A stretch of 64,000 bases of DNA from Chitinophagaceae bacterium PMP191F (lineage in GTDB: Bacteria; Bacteroidota; Bacteroidia; Chitinophagales; Chitinophagaceae), in assembly GCA_001302245.1 (NCBI GenBank), contig LGYU01000014.1, forward strand, positions 209,690 to 273,689. Direction: 5' to 3'. The position numbers and the translations under genes are program-made. Positions 34,680-43,286 of this stretch are shown here, in pieces. Each line of letters opens with the position of its first letter. Position 1 is the first letter of the stretch. The notes under the pieces are model-generated. The model was not told the DNA's origin and made no database searches. It was given only the letters and a program-made list of their open reading frames with translations.

Positions 34680-35117
34680 ATGATAAAAATTGAGCTGAAC
34701 CGCGTAGCAGGGGACTACGGTTTTGAAGCAAAGGATGCTTATGGACATACTGTACAAATCGACAACAGCCCTGAAGGCGGTGGTTCCAATTTTGGCGCTC
34801 GTCCTATGCAGTTGCTGCTGATGGGCCTGGGAGGATGCAGTGGCATTGACATTGTATCTATTCTGAAAAAACAACGTCAGACAATTGACGGCTTTTCCAT
34901 GAAAATTGAAGGGGAAAGAGAAGCCGGCAAAGAACCTTCTTTATGGCAGGATGTTACTATCGTATTTGAACTTACCGGCGAAATTGATCCCGGAAAGGCC
35001 CTGCGTGCGTGTGAACTTTCTATGAATAAGTATTGTTCTGTAGCTGAAACATTGCGCAAAGCCGGCGGTAACCTGAAGTGGAAAGCAGTGGTGAACGGAG
35101 TTGATGTGCAGATGTAA
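34680..35117 (+). CDS. OsmC family protein
   Basis: A 145-residue cytoplasmic protein of the OsmC/Ohr fold. The region ARPMQLLLMGLGGCSGIDIVSILKKQRQ holds one conserved cysteine; a second one typical of peroxidase-active members is in LRACELSMNKYCSVAETL. OsmC proteins reduce hydroperoxides using thiols, but the YhfA-like branch to which this may belong is poorly characterised. Its divergent pairing with metX and its place next to a methionine-pathway sulfhydrylase gene link it to thiol metabolism only by context. Confidence 0.85.
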   Translation: MIKIELNRVAGDYGFEAKDAYGHTVQIDNSPEGGGSNFGARPMQLLLMGLGGCSGIDIVSILKKQRQTIDGFSMKIEGEREAGKEPSLWQDVTIVFELTGEIDPGKALRACELSMNKYCSVAETLRKAGGNLKWKAVVNGVDVQM

Positions 35118-35211
35118 GACTGAAAGTCTGGAAGAAGTAAAACACGAAGCCGGAAGTTCTAGGTCGGAAAATCCATGAATTTCGAGTTGTGTGCAATTGC
35201 CAGTTGCACAC
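35117..35211. repeat. GA-rich degenerate repeat and hairpin upstream of the sulfhydrylase gene
   Basis: From 35119 to 35170 the sequence is made of imperfect units like GAAAGTCTGGAAG and GAAGCCGGAAG, resembling repeats at 45121-45195 and 49610-49640. It is followed by a perfect hairpin GTGTGCAA (35189-35196) with TTGCACAC (35204-35211). No SAM riboswitch core was recognised. Confidence 0.5.
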
Positions 35212-35303
35212 TGCCAACTGTACTAAACGAAGCATACCTTTAAGCAGGAATACACGAGTTTCAGAACCAAAAACACGGAATCTACAACAGTAACCAGAAA
35301 AAA

Positions 35304-36476
35304 ATGTCACAACACCCGATAACAAAGGCCATCCGTATACAAACTGAGCGTACCAATGAAATGGAGCATGCCACACCTATGTTCCTTACCAGCAGTTTTT
35401 GTTTTGACAATGCTGAAGATATGCGGGCTGCCTTTGCCGATGAATCTGATGATAATATTTACAGTCGTTTCAGCAATCCTTCTGTAAGAGAATTTACAGA
35501 TAAGATCTGTGCACTGGAAGGTGCAGAAGCTGCCTATGCAACTTCTTCCGGCATGAGCGCGGTATTTGCTTCTTTCATGGCATTGCTGAAAAAAGGTGAT
35601 CACCTGTTGTCGTGCAATGCTATTTTTGGCAGCACGCATACTGTGATCTCCAAGTATCTGCCCAAATATGGTATGGAATACTCCTATGTAGGCGCAGGCG
35701 CCACGCTGCAGGAGTGGGAGGCTGCTATCCGTCCCAATACGAAAATGATCTATATAGAAACGCCTACCAATCCCGGTCTGGAGATCCTGGATTTGGAAAT
35801 GATCGCTGCACTGGCTAAGAAGCATAATATCATCCTGAACGTAGATAACTGTTTTGCCACACCTATAAGTCAGCGTCCCATTGACCTGGGTGCAGACCTG
35901 GTGGTACACTCTGCTACCAAATGGATTGACGGACAGGGACGTGTACTGGGCGGCGTTATAGCAGGTCGTAAAGACCTGATACACGACGTTTACCTGTTTT
36001 GTCGGAGTACCGGACCGGCGATGTCTCCTTTCAATGCATGGGTGCTGAGCAAAAGTCTTGAAACGTTGGATGTGCGTATGGAGCGTCATGCCGCCAATGC
36101 GCTGAAGATTGCTCACGCACTGGAAAATCATCCGAAGATCAGTTTCCTGAAATACCCTTTTCTGCCCAGTCATCCACAACATGCCATTGCCATCAAACAA
36201 ATGAAAAATGGTGGAGGTATTGTTTGTTTTAATCTTAAAGGCGGACTGGAAAGCGGTCGTTCATTTCTTAATAACCTGAAAATGTTGTCGCTGACTGCCA
36301 ACCTGGGCGATACACGCAGCATTGCTTCACATCCTGCCAGCACCACGCATGCAAAACTGACGGAAGAAGAGCGCTGTGCGGTGAATATTACGCCGGGGCT
36401 TATACGTATTTCTGTAGGACTGGAACATGCTGATGATATACTGCAGGATATTTTGCAGGCATTGGATAAGAGTTGA
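35304..36476 (+). CDS. metZ: PLP-dependent O-acyl-homoserine sulfhydrylase (Cys/Met metabolism family)
   Basis: A 390-residue PLP enzyme of the cystathionine gamma-synthase family. The cofactor lysine is Lys206 in VHSATKWIDGQG. Other family marks are NIYSRFSNPSVREF, ATSSGMSAVFAS, ETPTNPGLEILD, SLGDTR-like LGDTRSIASHPASTTH and GLIRISVGLEH. Sequence type and context (metX nearby, a complete sulfide-producing operon 2 kb away, no cystathionine beta-lyase gene) favour direct sulfhydrylation of O-acetyl- or O-succinylhomoserine to homocysteine. Cystathionine gamma-synthase or gamma-lyase activity cannot be excluded, as the family is hard to divide by motif; the symbol is therefore tentative. Confidence 0.85.
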   Translation: MSQHPITKAIRIQTERTNEMEHATPMFLTSSFCFDNAEDMRAAFADESDDNIYSRFSNPSVREFTDKICALEGAEAAYATSSGMSAVFASFMALLKKGDHLLSCNAIFGSTHTVISKYLPKYGMEYSYVGAGATLQEWEAAIRPNTKMIYIETPTNPGLEILDLEMIAALAKKHNIILNVDNCFATPISQRPIDLGADLVVHSATKWIDGQGRVLGGVIAGRKDLIHDVYLFCRSTGPAMSPFNAWVLSKSLETLDVRMERHAANALKIAHALENHPKISFLKYPFLPSHPQHAIAIKQMKNGGGIVCFNLKGGLESGRSFLNNLKMLSLTANLGDTRSIASHPASTTHAKLTEEERCAVNITPGLIRISVGLEHADDILQDILQALDKS

Positions 36477-36498
36477 TCAGTTGAAAAGTTTATAAGTT

Positions 36499-36534
36499 AA
36501 AAGGGGCAGCAATTTTAAAATTACTGCCCCTTTT
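36499..36534. terminator. Bidirectional terminator between the sulfhydrylase gene and murF
   Basis: AAAAGGGGCAG (36499-36509) pairs with CTGCCCCTTTT (36524-36534). With A and T runs on the two sides it can serve both convergent genes. Confidence 0.8.
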
Positions 36535-36567
36535 GCTATATCTGTTTTTCAGACTTTCATTTGCACA

Positions 36568-37845
36568 TTAACCCAATACTTTCTCCATCTGCATGCTGCG
36601 CGAGCCTTTGATGAGGATATGGGTATTTTGAAAATGCTGTTGTTGAAACCATTCAGCAGCTTCGGCAGCATTATTCATCTTCAGAAAGGGGTGATCCAGC
36701 TTTTGAAAATCACCACCTACCAGTACAACATGTTGCCAGGCGTGTTGCCGGATCAGGTCAACAATGGCCTGGTGCTCCTGTAGACTGTCTGCACCCAGTT
36801 CAGCCATAGCACCCAGCATCATTACTTTTGAAGTGGCGGATATTGCCGCAAAATTTTCAATGGCTGCCTTCATACTGGAGGGGTTGGCATTGTAGGCGTC
36901 CAGTATAATATGGTTCGTGTCTTTTTCCAATAGTTGAGAACGGCTGTTGGACGGGGTATAGGCTTCTATTGAGCTTTTGATATCCTCGTCAGATACATTA
37001 AAGTATTTGCCCACTGTTACGGCCACCAGTACATTCGGCAGGTTGTAACTGCCTACCAGTTGTGTGCGGATCAATGGAATATCAGCTCCTTTGGTAATGG
37101 CCACTGATAAGAAGGTATCCTGTTGTTGTGCTTCACCGGTTACGTCTGCTGAGGAGGTACCGTATTTAATGATGGTGCCGATATCATTGCTCATGTCACG
37201 CAGGTAATCATAATCCCACATTACGAAAGCAGTACCATTGTTGCTGCGCAGGAAATCATACAATTCCCCCTTGCCTTTGCGAATATTCTCTATACTGCCA
37301 AACCCTTCCAGGTGTGCTTTACCGCAATTGGTAATAATGCCATGTGTGGGCAATGTATAGCGGCAGTAGCCTTCAATTTCTTTCAGATGGTTGGCACCCA
37401 TTTCAATCACGGCCATTTCAGCGTCTTTATGAATGCGCAGAATGGTCAGCGGAATACCGATATGGTTGTTCAGGTTACCCTGGGTTGTATACGTTTTGTA
37501 GGTGGTAGACAGAACCGTGTGTACCAGTTCTTTGGTGGTGGTTTTCCCGTTGCTGCCGGTAATGGCAATAAAAGGGATATTGAACTGCTGGCGATGGTAC
37601 AGGGCCAGTTCCTGCAGCGTGGTCAGCACATCCTCTACCACTATGATGCGGCTGTCGGGCGATGGCGGGGCCTCATCCACAATGGCATAGGCTGCGCCGG
37701 CCTGCAATGCAGCGGTGGCAAAGGTATTCCCGTTAAAGCTGGGACCTTTCAGGGCAAAGAAAAGGTCGCCTTGCTGCAGTTTGCGGGTATCTGTTTGTAC
37801 TGCGGGATGTTCCCGGTAAATGTCGTACAGTTGCTTGATGGTCAT
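36568..37845 (-). CDS. murF: UDP-N-acetylmuramoyl-tripeptide--D-Ala-D-Ala ligase
   Basis: A 425-residue Mur ligase that adds D-Ala-D-Ala to the peptidoglycan precursor. ATG at 37845 (MTIKQLYDIY) is chosen over a TTG two codons upstream. The N-terminal UDP-binding domain shows TDTRKLQQGDLFFALKG, the ATP loop is ITGSNGKTTTKE, and the central domain has VIEMGANHLKEIE and the C-terminal linker LDAYNANPSSMKAAI, typical of MurF rather than MurE. It stands alone, away from a dcw cluster, downstream of gldJ and separated from it by a terminator. Confidence 0.95.
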   Translation of the reverse strand: MTIKQLYDIYREHPAVQTDTRKLQQGDLFFALKGPSFNGNTFATAALQAGAAYAIVDEAPPSPDSRIIVVEDVLTTLQELALYHRQQFNIPFIAITGSNGKTTTKELVHTVLSTTYKTYTTQGNLNNHIGIPLTILRIHKDAEMAVIEMGANHLKEIEGYCRYTLPTHGIITNCGKAHLEGFGSIENIRKGKGELYDFLRSNNGTAFVMWDYDYLRDMSNDIGTIIKYGTSSADVTGEAQQQDTFLSVAITKGADIPLIRTQLVGSYNLPNVLVAVTVGKYFNVSDEDIKSSIEAYTPSNSRSQLLEKDTNHIILDAYNANPSSMKAAIENFAAISATSKVMMLGAMAELGADSLQEHQAIVDLIRQHAWQHVVLVGGDFQKLDHPFLKMNNAAEAAEWFQQQHFQNTHILIKGSRSMQMEKVLG

Positions 37846-37862
37846 ACGCAAATGTAACCAAC

Positions 37863-37892
37863 AAAAAAACCATCCCCAATGGCGGAGATGGC
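37863..37892 (-). terminator. Terminator after gldJ
   Basis: Read on the minus strand, CCATCTCC (37891-37884) pairs with GGGGATGG (37877-37870) with one G-U pair, followed by seven T residues. It separates gldJ from murF. Confidence 0.75.
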
Positions 37893-37922
37893 TTTTCCTT
37901 GTTATGTTGAATCAAAAAATGG

Positions 37923-39506
37923 TTAACGCTTACGGCTATTCTGCCTGCGGGATGGGTAGTTGATACCTGTTTTGCGGCCATTGCCTTCAGGGCTACCTAC
38001 ACGATCCATAGCGCAACGGAAACCTACGGTGCTGCTTCCCTGGTCTTCTTCCATGAAGCGGCGTGTACCGGGGCTTAACCAGTAGGCGCGGTCGTTCCAG
38101 CTACCACCTTTGATCACTCTTGATTTATCGCTGATCAAAGTAGTTAAACCGTATCCGCGGCCGGCTGCAGTGTTTTTAGCAATATCGGTTTCACCGTAGC
38201 CAACACCTGCCACCAGGGAGTCACCATCCAGGTAATTGATAACATTACCTTTCTGGTAGTTGCGGCGGTTCTTAGCGTCTTCGTCGGTTACATATACTCT
38301 TTTTACACGACCCAGGCTGTCTTTTTCAAATTCGCCGTCTTTATTTTTAAAGTCATTCTGAAAGTAGTTACCACGATAAGGAGCTACATCATCCTCGTCG
38401 GTAGAAGACAACGGACGATAAACGTCGGCCACCCACTCACTTACGTTACCAGACATGTTATAGATACCAAATGCGTTGGGGTAGAATGAATTTACAGGGG
38501 CAGTATATACCGCGCGGTCGTTCAAACCACCGGCCACACCCATGTTGTCACCGTTGCCACGTTTAAAGTTAGCGAGGAAGGTACCTTGCCAGCTGCCACG
38601 GCGACTATCGCGCAGGCCGTTTACGTTCTGGCTCCAGGAGTAAACCTGTTTGTTGGCGATCAGCTCCTCACCACGTTTGCCTTCTTTTTTGCTGGGAGCA
38701 GGGTTCTGACCAATCAGCGCCAGTGCTGCATATTCCCACTCCGCTTCAGTTGGCAGGCGGTAAGCAGGTGTCAGGATACCATCTTCAAAAGTAACCTGAG
38801 TACGTGGCGTGCCGTTCGGGTTTTTCAGTGGGTTCTTTTTAGAACGAACGTTGTTACCCGGAGTAGGAGTAGTTAAGCCTAACAGGTATGCTTTGGTGTT
38901 AAAACTTTCGCTACCCTGACCAGTAATATTTTTTAAGCTGTTCTTGTTGATAAAACCTTTATCCATTAATGCTTTCTCGTTCACACGGTCAGTACGCCAC
39001 AGGCAGAAATCATACGCCTGGCGCCAGGTAACACCTACTACGGGATAATAGTTGTAGGCCGGGTGACGGAAATAATATTCAACCAGTGGCTCGTTGTAGG
39101 CCAGCTCACTACGCCACACCAATGTATCGGGCAGTGCTTTATCGCGTACTTCCTTGTACTCATCACCGTCAAACACTGTATTGATCCAGTACAGGTACTC
39201 GCGATAGTGTATGTTGGCTACTTCGGTACGGTCAATGTAGAATGAGTTTACTGTTTTACGGGTAGGAATATTGTTCCAGTCGCCCATTACATCTTCTTCA
39301 GTGGCTCCCATCTGGAAGGTACCACCTTCTACAAACACCAGGCCCGGACCAGTCCTTTGTTCCTGTTCTTTGGCTACCTGGAATCCGCCCATGTTTTTAT
39401 CATTGTAATTCCAGCCTGTTACGTCGGATTTTGCATGCTTGTTCGACTTACAGGAAGCGACCGCAGCAGCACATGAGACCAGGACAATTAGGTTTTTCAG
39501 GTTCAT
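37923..39506 (-). CDS. gldJ: Gliding motility/T9SS lipoprotein GldJ
   Basis: A 527-residue outer-membrane lipoprotein: signal MNLKNLIVLVSCAAAVAS with the lipobox cysteine in ASCKSN. The body is a formylglycine-generating-enzyme-like (sulfatase-modifying factor) domain, FVEGGTFQMGATEEDV, SFYIDRTEVANIHYREYL, GVTWRQAYDFCLWR, RLPTEAEWEYAA, MSGNVSEWVADVY and RVIKGGSWNDRAYWL, in the order seen in GldJ and GldK. The C-terminus is arginine- and asparagine-rich (RRQNSRKR). GldJ is needed for gliding and for stability of the T9SS motor ring in Flavobacterium. The assignment as GldJ rather than GldK rests on its position divergent from porU-porV, an arrangement also found in Flavobacterium. Confidence 0.88.
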   Translation of the reverse strand: MNLKNLIVLVSCAAAVASCKSNKHAKSDVTGWNYNDKNMGGFQVAKEQEQRTGPGLVFVEGGTFQMGATEEDVMGDWNNIPTRKTVNSFYIDRTEVANIHYREYLYWINTVFDGDEYKEVRDKALPDTLVWRSELAYNEPLVEYYFRHPAYNYYPVVGVTWRQAYDFCLWRTDRVNEKALMDKGFINKNSLKNITGQGSESFNTKAYLLGLTTPTPGNNVRSKKNPLKNPNGTPRTQVTFEDGILTPAYRLPTEAEWEYAALALIGQNPAPSKKEGKRGEELIANKQVYSWSQNVNGLRDSRRGSWQGTFLANFKRGNGDNMGVAGGLNDRAVYTAPVNSFYPNAFGIYNMSGNVSEWVADVYRPLSSTDEDDVAPYRGNYFQNDFKNKDGEFEKDSLGRVKRVYVTDEDAKNRRNYQKGNVINYLDGDSLVAGVGYGETDIAKNTAAGRGYGLTTLISDKSRVIKGGSWNDRAYWLSPGTRRFMEEDQGSSTVGFRCAMDRVGSPEGNGRKTGINYPSRRQNSRKR

Positions 39507-39672
39507 ATAAGTTACTTTTTGCCTTTTTGATTCAACTAGATTAAACGCTGTTTAATTGCAAATATTGTACAGTTTTTTACCTGTTTTTCCACAGCGTACG
39601 GAAGGAAGGGCGAATATAAGCACTTTCAATAAAACAAGCTGATCGTCAGTACCCTTTCCATTAAAAATGAAC

Positions 39673-39680
39673 TATTTTTG
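39673..39680 (+). promoter_or_regulatory. -7 box directly before porU
   Basis: TATTTTTG fits TAnnTTTG exactly and ends only five bases before the porU ATG at 39686. Transcription would start at or near the start codon. Confidence 0.45.
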
Positions 39681-39685
39681 ACCGG

Positions 39686-42600
39686 ATGACCCGTGCTTGC
39701 ATTTGCTGCTTTGTGCTGGCCTCCCTGACTGTAATAAAGGTAATGCCGGTAGCTGCCCAGAGGCAGTATGCAGCCCATTCTGTACTATCATCAGGCAATT
39801 GGTATAAGATAGCGGTGAAAGAGGCTGGTGTGTATAAAATTGACCTTCCTTTTCTTAACTCATTGGGTATTAATACCGGTTCACTCGGTTCAAACACTAT
39901 CAGGATATTTGGCAATGGAGGTGAAATGCTGCCGGAAAGGGCCGGAGCCTCCAAAACAGACGATCTGGCCGAAAACTCCATCTGGATAGAGGATGGCGGT
40001 GATGGCGTGCTGAATGGTAATGATTATGTCCTGTTCTATGCCCGCGGTCCGCATATATGGGTAAAGGATTCAGCAAATAAAACCTTTGCCCACCTCAAAA
40101 ACCTCTACAGCGAACAATCATATTATTATATAACGGTAGGTGGCAATAATAAACGGGTAGAAACATTCAGTAACCCCGGTTTCAGTAATGTGACCATTAC
40201 CGATTTTAACGAGCGGTATTTTTATGAAAAAGATACTTTCAACCTGCTCAGCAGTGGCCGCTCGTGGCTGGGAGAGGAGTTTTCAGACGGCCCGGGCAAA
40301 GTGCTGACCCGTACCTATACTCTCCCTGTAACGGCTGTAGCCGGTATGCCCTGTATCTTTAATTCCACCTGTGCCGCCCGCTCGTTCAATACAGCCAGTC
40401 GCTTTGCGATAAGGGTTAATAATCAACAGGTTACTGCTTTCAATATAGCGCCTGTGGCTACCGGGCCGTACGATCTGTTTGCCACATCGCAGAAAAATTC
40501 CGTGTCTTTTGTGCCGGTTTCTACTTCCCTCTCGGTCAGTTTTGATTATACTACCGGCAGTACGGGGTCGCAGGGATGGCTGGATTGGTTTGAAGTGCTG
40601 CCCCGCAGAAGTTTATCGCTGGCCGGGGTAAATCAGCTGCAGTTCCGCGACTGGAACAGTGTGGGTGCCGGTAATACTGGTCGTTTTATAGTAAAAGATG
40701 CCACCGCTGCCACACAGGTATGGGATGTAACCAATCCTTTACAGCCTGTTCGCATGCAGGGTAGTATAACCGGAACAGATTATATTTTTAATGCGGCTTG
40801 TAACAGTCTGCGTGAATATGTTGCTTTTAACAACAGCGGTTTCCTGTCGCCAACCGTCGTGGGGCGTGTCGGTAACCAGGATCTGCATAACAGTACAGTG
40901 ACAGACTATCTCATTGTAACGCATGCTTCATTGCTGGCGCAGGCAAAGCGACTGGCGCAGTATCATCAGCAAAGAGATAACCTGCGTACTGTAGTGGTAA
41001 CAACAGATGAAGTGTTCAATGAATTTTCTTCCGGAACACCTGACCCTTCGGCCGTACGCGATTTTGTAAAGATGTATTTTGATAAGTCGGGTAATGACAG
41101 CACCATCAGGCCGCGTTACCTGTTATTGTTTGGCGCAGGTTCATTTGACTATAAGAACAGGGTTGCCAATAATACCAACCTGGTACCGGTGTATGAAACG
41201 CCGGAGTCGCTGGATCCGCTGGCAACCTATACTGCTGATGATTATTTTGGTTTCCTGGACGATAATGATGATATCAATGGCAATGGTACTTACCTGCTGG
41301 ATATTGGCATTGGCCGTATTCCCGCTGTGTCAGAGAATGAAGCACAATCGATGGTTGATAAGATCGTTGCATATAACAACACCACTGCATTTGGTTCGTG
41401 GCGCAATGAATACACCTTCGTGGCTGATGATGAAGATAATAACCTGCATCTGCAGGATGCAGAGGCCATTACAGCCATTGTAGCGGCCACCGATTCCCTG
41501 TTGAATATTGATAAAATTTACCTGGATGCTTATAAACAACAGAGTAATTCTTCCGGCAGTCGTTACCCGGATGTAAACCTGGCGATCAATAATAAAATAT
41601 ACAGCGGAACACTGATCTGGAATTATGCAGGACACGGCAGTTACCGCAGGCTGGCAGAGGAAGTGATACTGGATCAGGATATTATCAATACGTTCAACAA
41701 TCCCACCAAACTACCTTTATTTATTACAGCTACCTGCGATGTGGCGCCGCATGATAACCCGCTGGTGAGTTCAATAGGAGAGAACCTGCTGCTACGCGCC
41801 AGAACAGGCGCTATAGCGCTGATGACCACCACAAGACTGGTGTTTGCTTACAGTAACCGGATCATGAATGCCAACTACACATCTGTATCATTGACCAAAA
41901 AAACAGATGGTACTTATCGTAGCCTGGGTGATGCCGTAAAGCTGGCAAAAAATACGACTTATACTTTTTCGGGTGATATTAATAACAACCGCAAGTTCAC
42001 CTTGCTGGGTGATCCCGCTTTAACACTGGCCTTTCCACAGTATAAGGTAAGAACTACGGCTGTCAATGGTACGGCAGTGGCAGCAGTGCCTGATACATTA
42101 AAGGCATTGTCGGAATATACTATTACGGGACGTGTTGAAGACAATGCCGGTAATATTATGACTGGTTTTAATGGGACGGTATATCCTGTTGTGTTCGATA
42201 AGCCGCAAACGGTAAGCACACTGGCCAATGATCCCAGTTCATTCAAAACCACGTTCCAGGTACAGAAAAGCATGTTGTTCAAAGGAAAAGCACAGGTTAC
42301 CAACGGGGTGTTTTCCTTCAACTTTGTGGTACCGAAAGATATTAATTATCAGTACGGTAATGGAAAGATCAGCTATTATGCAGCCGGAGAGACCACTGAT
42401 GCCAACGGCGCACATACCAATATAATAATAGGCGGTTCCGGTAATGGTGTAACAGACAAAGACGGACCGGGCATAAAAGCCTATCTGAATGATGAAAAAT
42501 TTGTGAGCGGCAGCATTACGAATGATAAACCTGTCTTATTGGTGAAACTGGAAGATTCTACCGGTATTAATATTATGGGAACTGGTATTGGTCACGACCT

Positions 42601-43114
42601 GGTGGCAATACTGGACAATGATCAGAAGAATCCTTTTGTGCTGAATGAATTTTATGAGGCGGAGGTAAATAATTATAAAAAAGGTATGGTGCGTTTCCAA
42701 TTGCCACAGATGGCAGAAGGATTGCATACTTTACAGATCAAGGCATGGGATGTGGCGAATAATTCCAGTGAACGTACGCTGGAGTTCAGGGTAGTGAAAC
42801 AAGCAGATTTTGCCCTTGATCATGTGTTGAATTACCCTAATCCGTTCACTACGCATACTACTTTCTGGTTTGAACACAACAGGCCTGGGGAACAGTTAAA
42901 TGTAAGTATCCGTATATTTTCAGTGGCGGGTAAGCTGGTAAAAACAATCAGGAGTACAATATTTTCGCCCGGCAATCGTTCGAGTGAGGTGCAATGGGAT
43001 GGTAGGGATGATTATGGAAGCAAAATTGGTCGCGGCGTCTATATTTACCGGTTACGGGTGCAAACCATAGATGGTAAAGCAGTAGAGCGACTTGAAAAAT
43101 TATTCATATTGTGA
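39686..43114 (+). CDS. porU: T9SS sortase PorU
   Basis: A 1142-residue member of peptidase family C25. After a signal peptide (ICCFVLASLTVIKVMPVAAQ) comes an N-terminal beta domain (SGNWYKIAVKEAGVYKID), then the C25 catalytic domain with His650 in NYAGHGSYRR and Cys684 in TATCDVAP, a typical His-Cys pair. The C-terminal region has Ig-like segments and a sorting-domain-like tail (LNYPNPFTTHTTFWFEHN ... RLEKLFIL). PorU removes the C-terminal signals of T9SS cargo at the cell surface and attaches them to lipopolysaccharide. It would process the S8 protease (14393) and the cargo at 59123. porV follows 172 bases downstream. Confidence 0.92.
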   Translation: MTRACICCFVLASLTVIKVMPVAAQRQYAAHSVLSSGNWYKIAVKEAGVYKIDLPFLNSLGINTGSLGSNTIRIFGNGGEMLPERAGASKTDDLAENSIWIEDGGDGVLNGNDYVLFYARGPHIWVKDSANKTFAHLKNLYSEQSYYYITVGGNNKRVETFSNPGFSNVTITDFNERYFYEKDTFNLLSSGRSWLGEEFSDGPGKVLTRTYTLPVTAVAGMPCIFNSTCAARSFNTASRFAIRVNNQQVTAFNIAPVATGPYDLFATSQKNSVSFVPVSTSLSVSFDYTTGSTGSQGWLDWFEVLPRRSLSLAGVNQLQFRDWNSVGAGNTGRFIVKDATAATQVWDVTNPLQPVRMQGSITGTDYIFNAACNSLREYVAFNNSGFLSPTVVGRVGNQDLHNSTVTDYLIVTHASLLAQAKRLAQYHQQRDNLRTVVVTTDEVFNEFSSGTPDPSAVRDFVKMYFDKSGNDSTIRPRYLLLFGAGSFDYKNRVANNTNLVPVYETPESLDPLATYTADDYFGFLDDNDDINGNGTYLLDIGIGRIPAVSENEAQSMVDKIVAYNNTTAFGSWRNEYTFVADDEDNNLHLQDAEAITAIVAATDSLLNIDKIYLDAYKQQSNSSGSRYPDVNLAINNKIYSGTLIWNYAGHGSYRRLAEEVILDQDIINTFNNPTKLPLFITATCDVAPHDNPLVSSIGENLLLRARTGAIALMTTTRLVFAYSNRIMNANYTSVSLTKKTDGTYRSLGDAVKLAKNTTYTFSGDINNNRKFTLLGDPALTLAFPQYKVRTTAVNGTAVAAVPDTLKALSEYTITGRVEDNAGNIMTGFNGTVYPVVFDKPQTVSTLANDPSSFKTTFQVQKSMLFKGKAQVTNGVFSFNFVVPKDINYQYGNGKISYYAAGETTDANGAHTNIIIGGSGNGVTDKDGPGIKAYLNDEKFVSGSITNDKPVLLVKLEDSTGINIMGTGIGHDLVAILDNDQKNPFVLNEFYEAEVNNYKKGMVRFQLPQMAEGLHTLQIKAWDVANNSSERTLEFRVVKQADFALDHVLNYPNPFTTHTTFWFEHNRPGEQLNVSIRIFSVAGKLVKTIRSTIFSPGNRSSEVQWDGRDDYGSKIGRGVYIYRLRVQTIDGKAVERLEKLFIL

Positions 43115-43286
43115 CTTTTAATTATTGAAAACTTATTATTTTACACGCTCTATTGATTAAAATTCTACTCTGAATCTTTATTGTTCCCTTTTAACAACAC
43201 ATCACAGGATGGTATGACTGCTGTCCCTGCAAGTTGTTCATTGTTTCGCGAAAGCGGAACGGATTTAAAATTGAATATAATCAAGT

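Noticed and set aside
35118..35303. SAM riboswitch before the sulfhydrylase gene
   Set aside because: The stretch is mostly degenerate repeat plus one simple hairpin; no multi-helix SAM core was recognised.
35307..36200. 297-codon open frame antisense to the sulfhydrylase gene
   Set aside because: It is completely covered by a clear PLP enzyme gene, and its translation shows no family motif.
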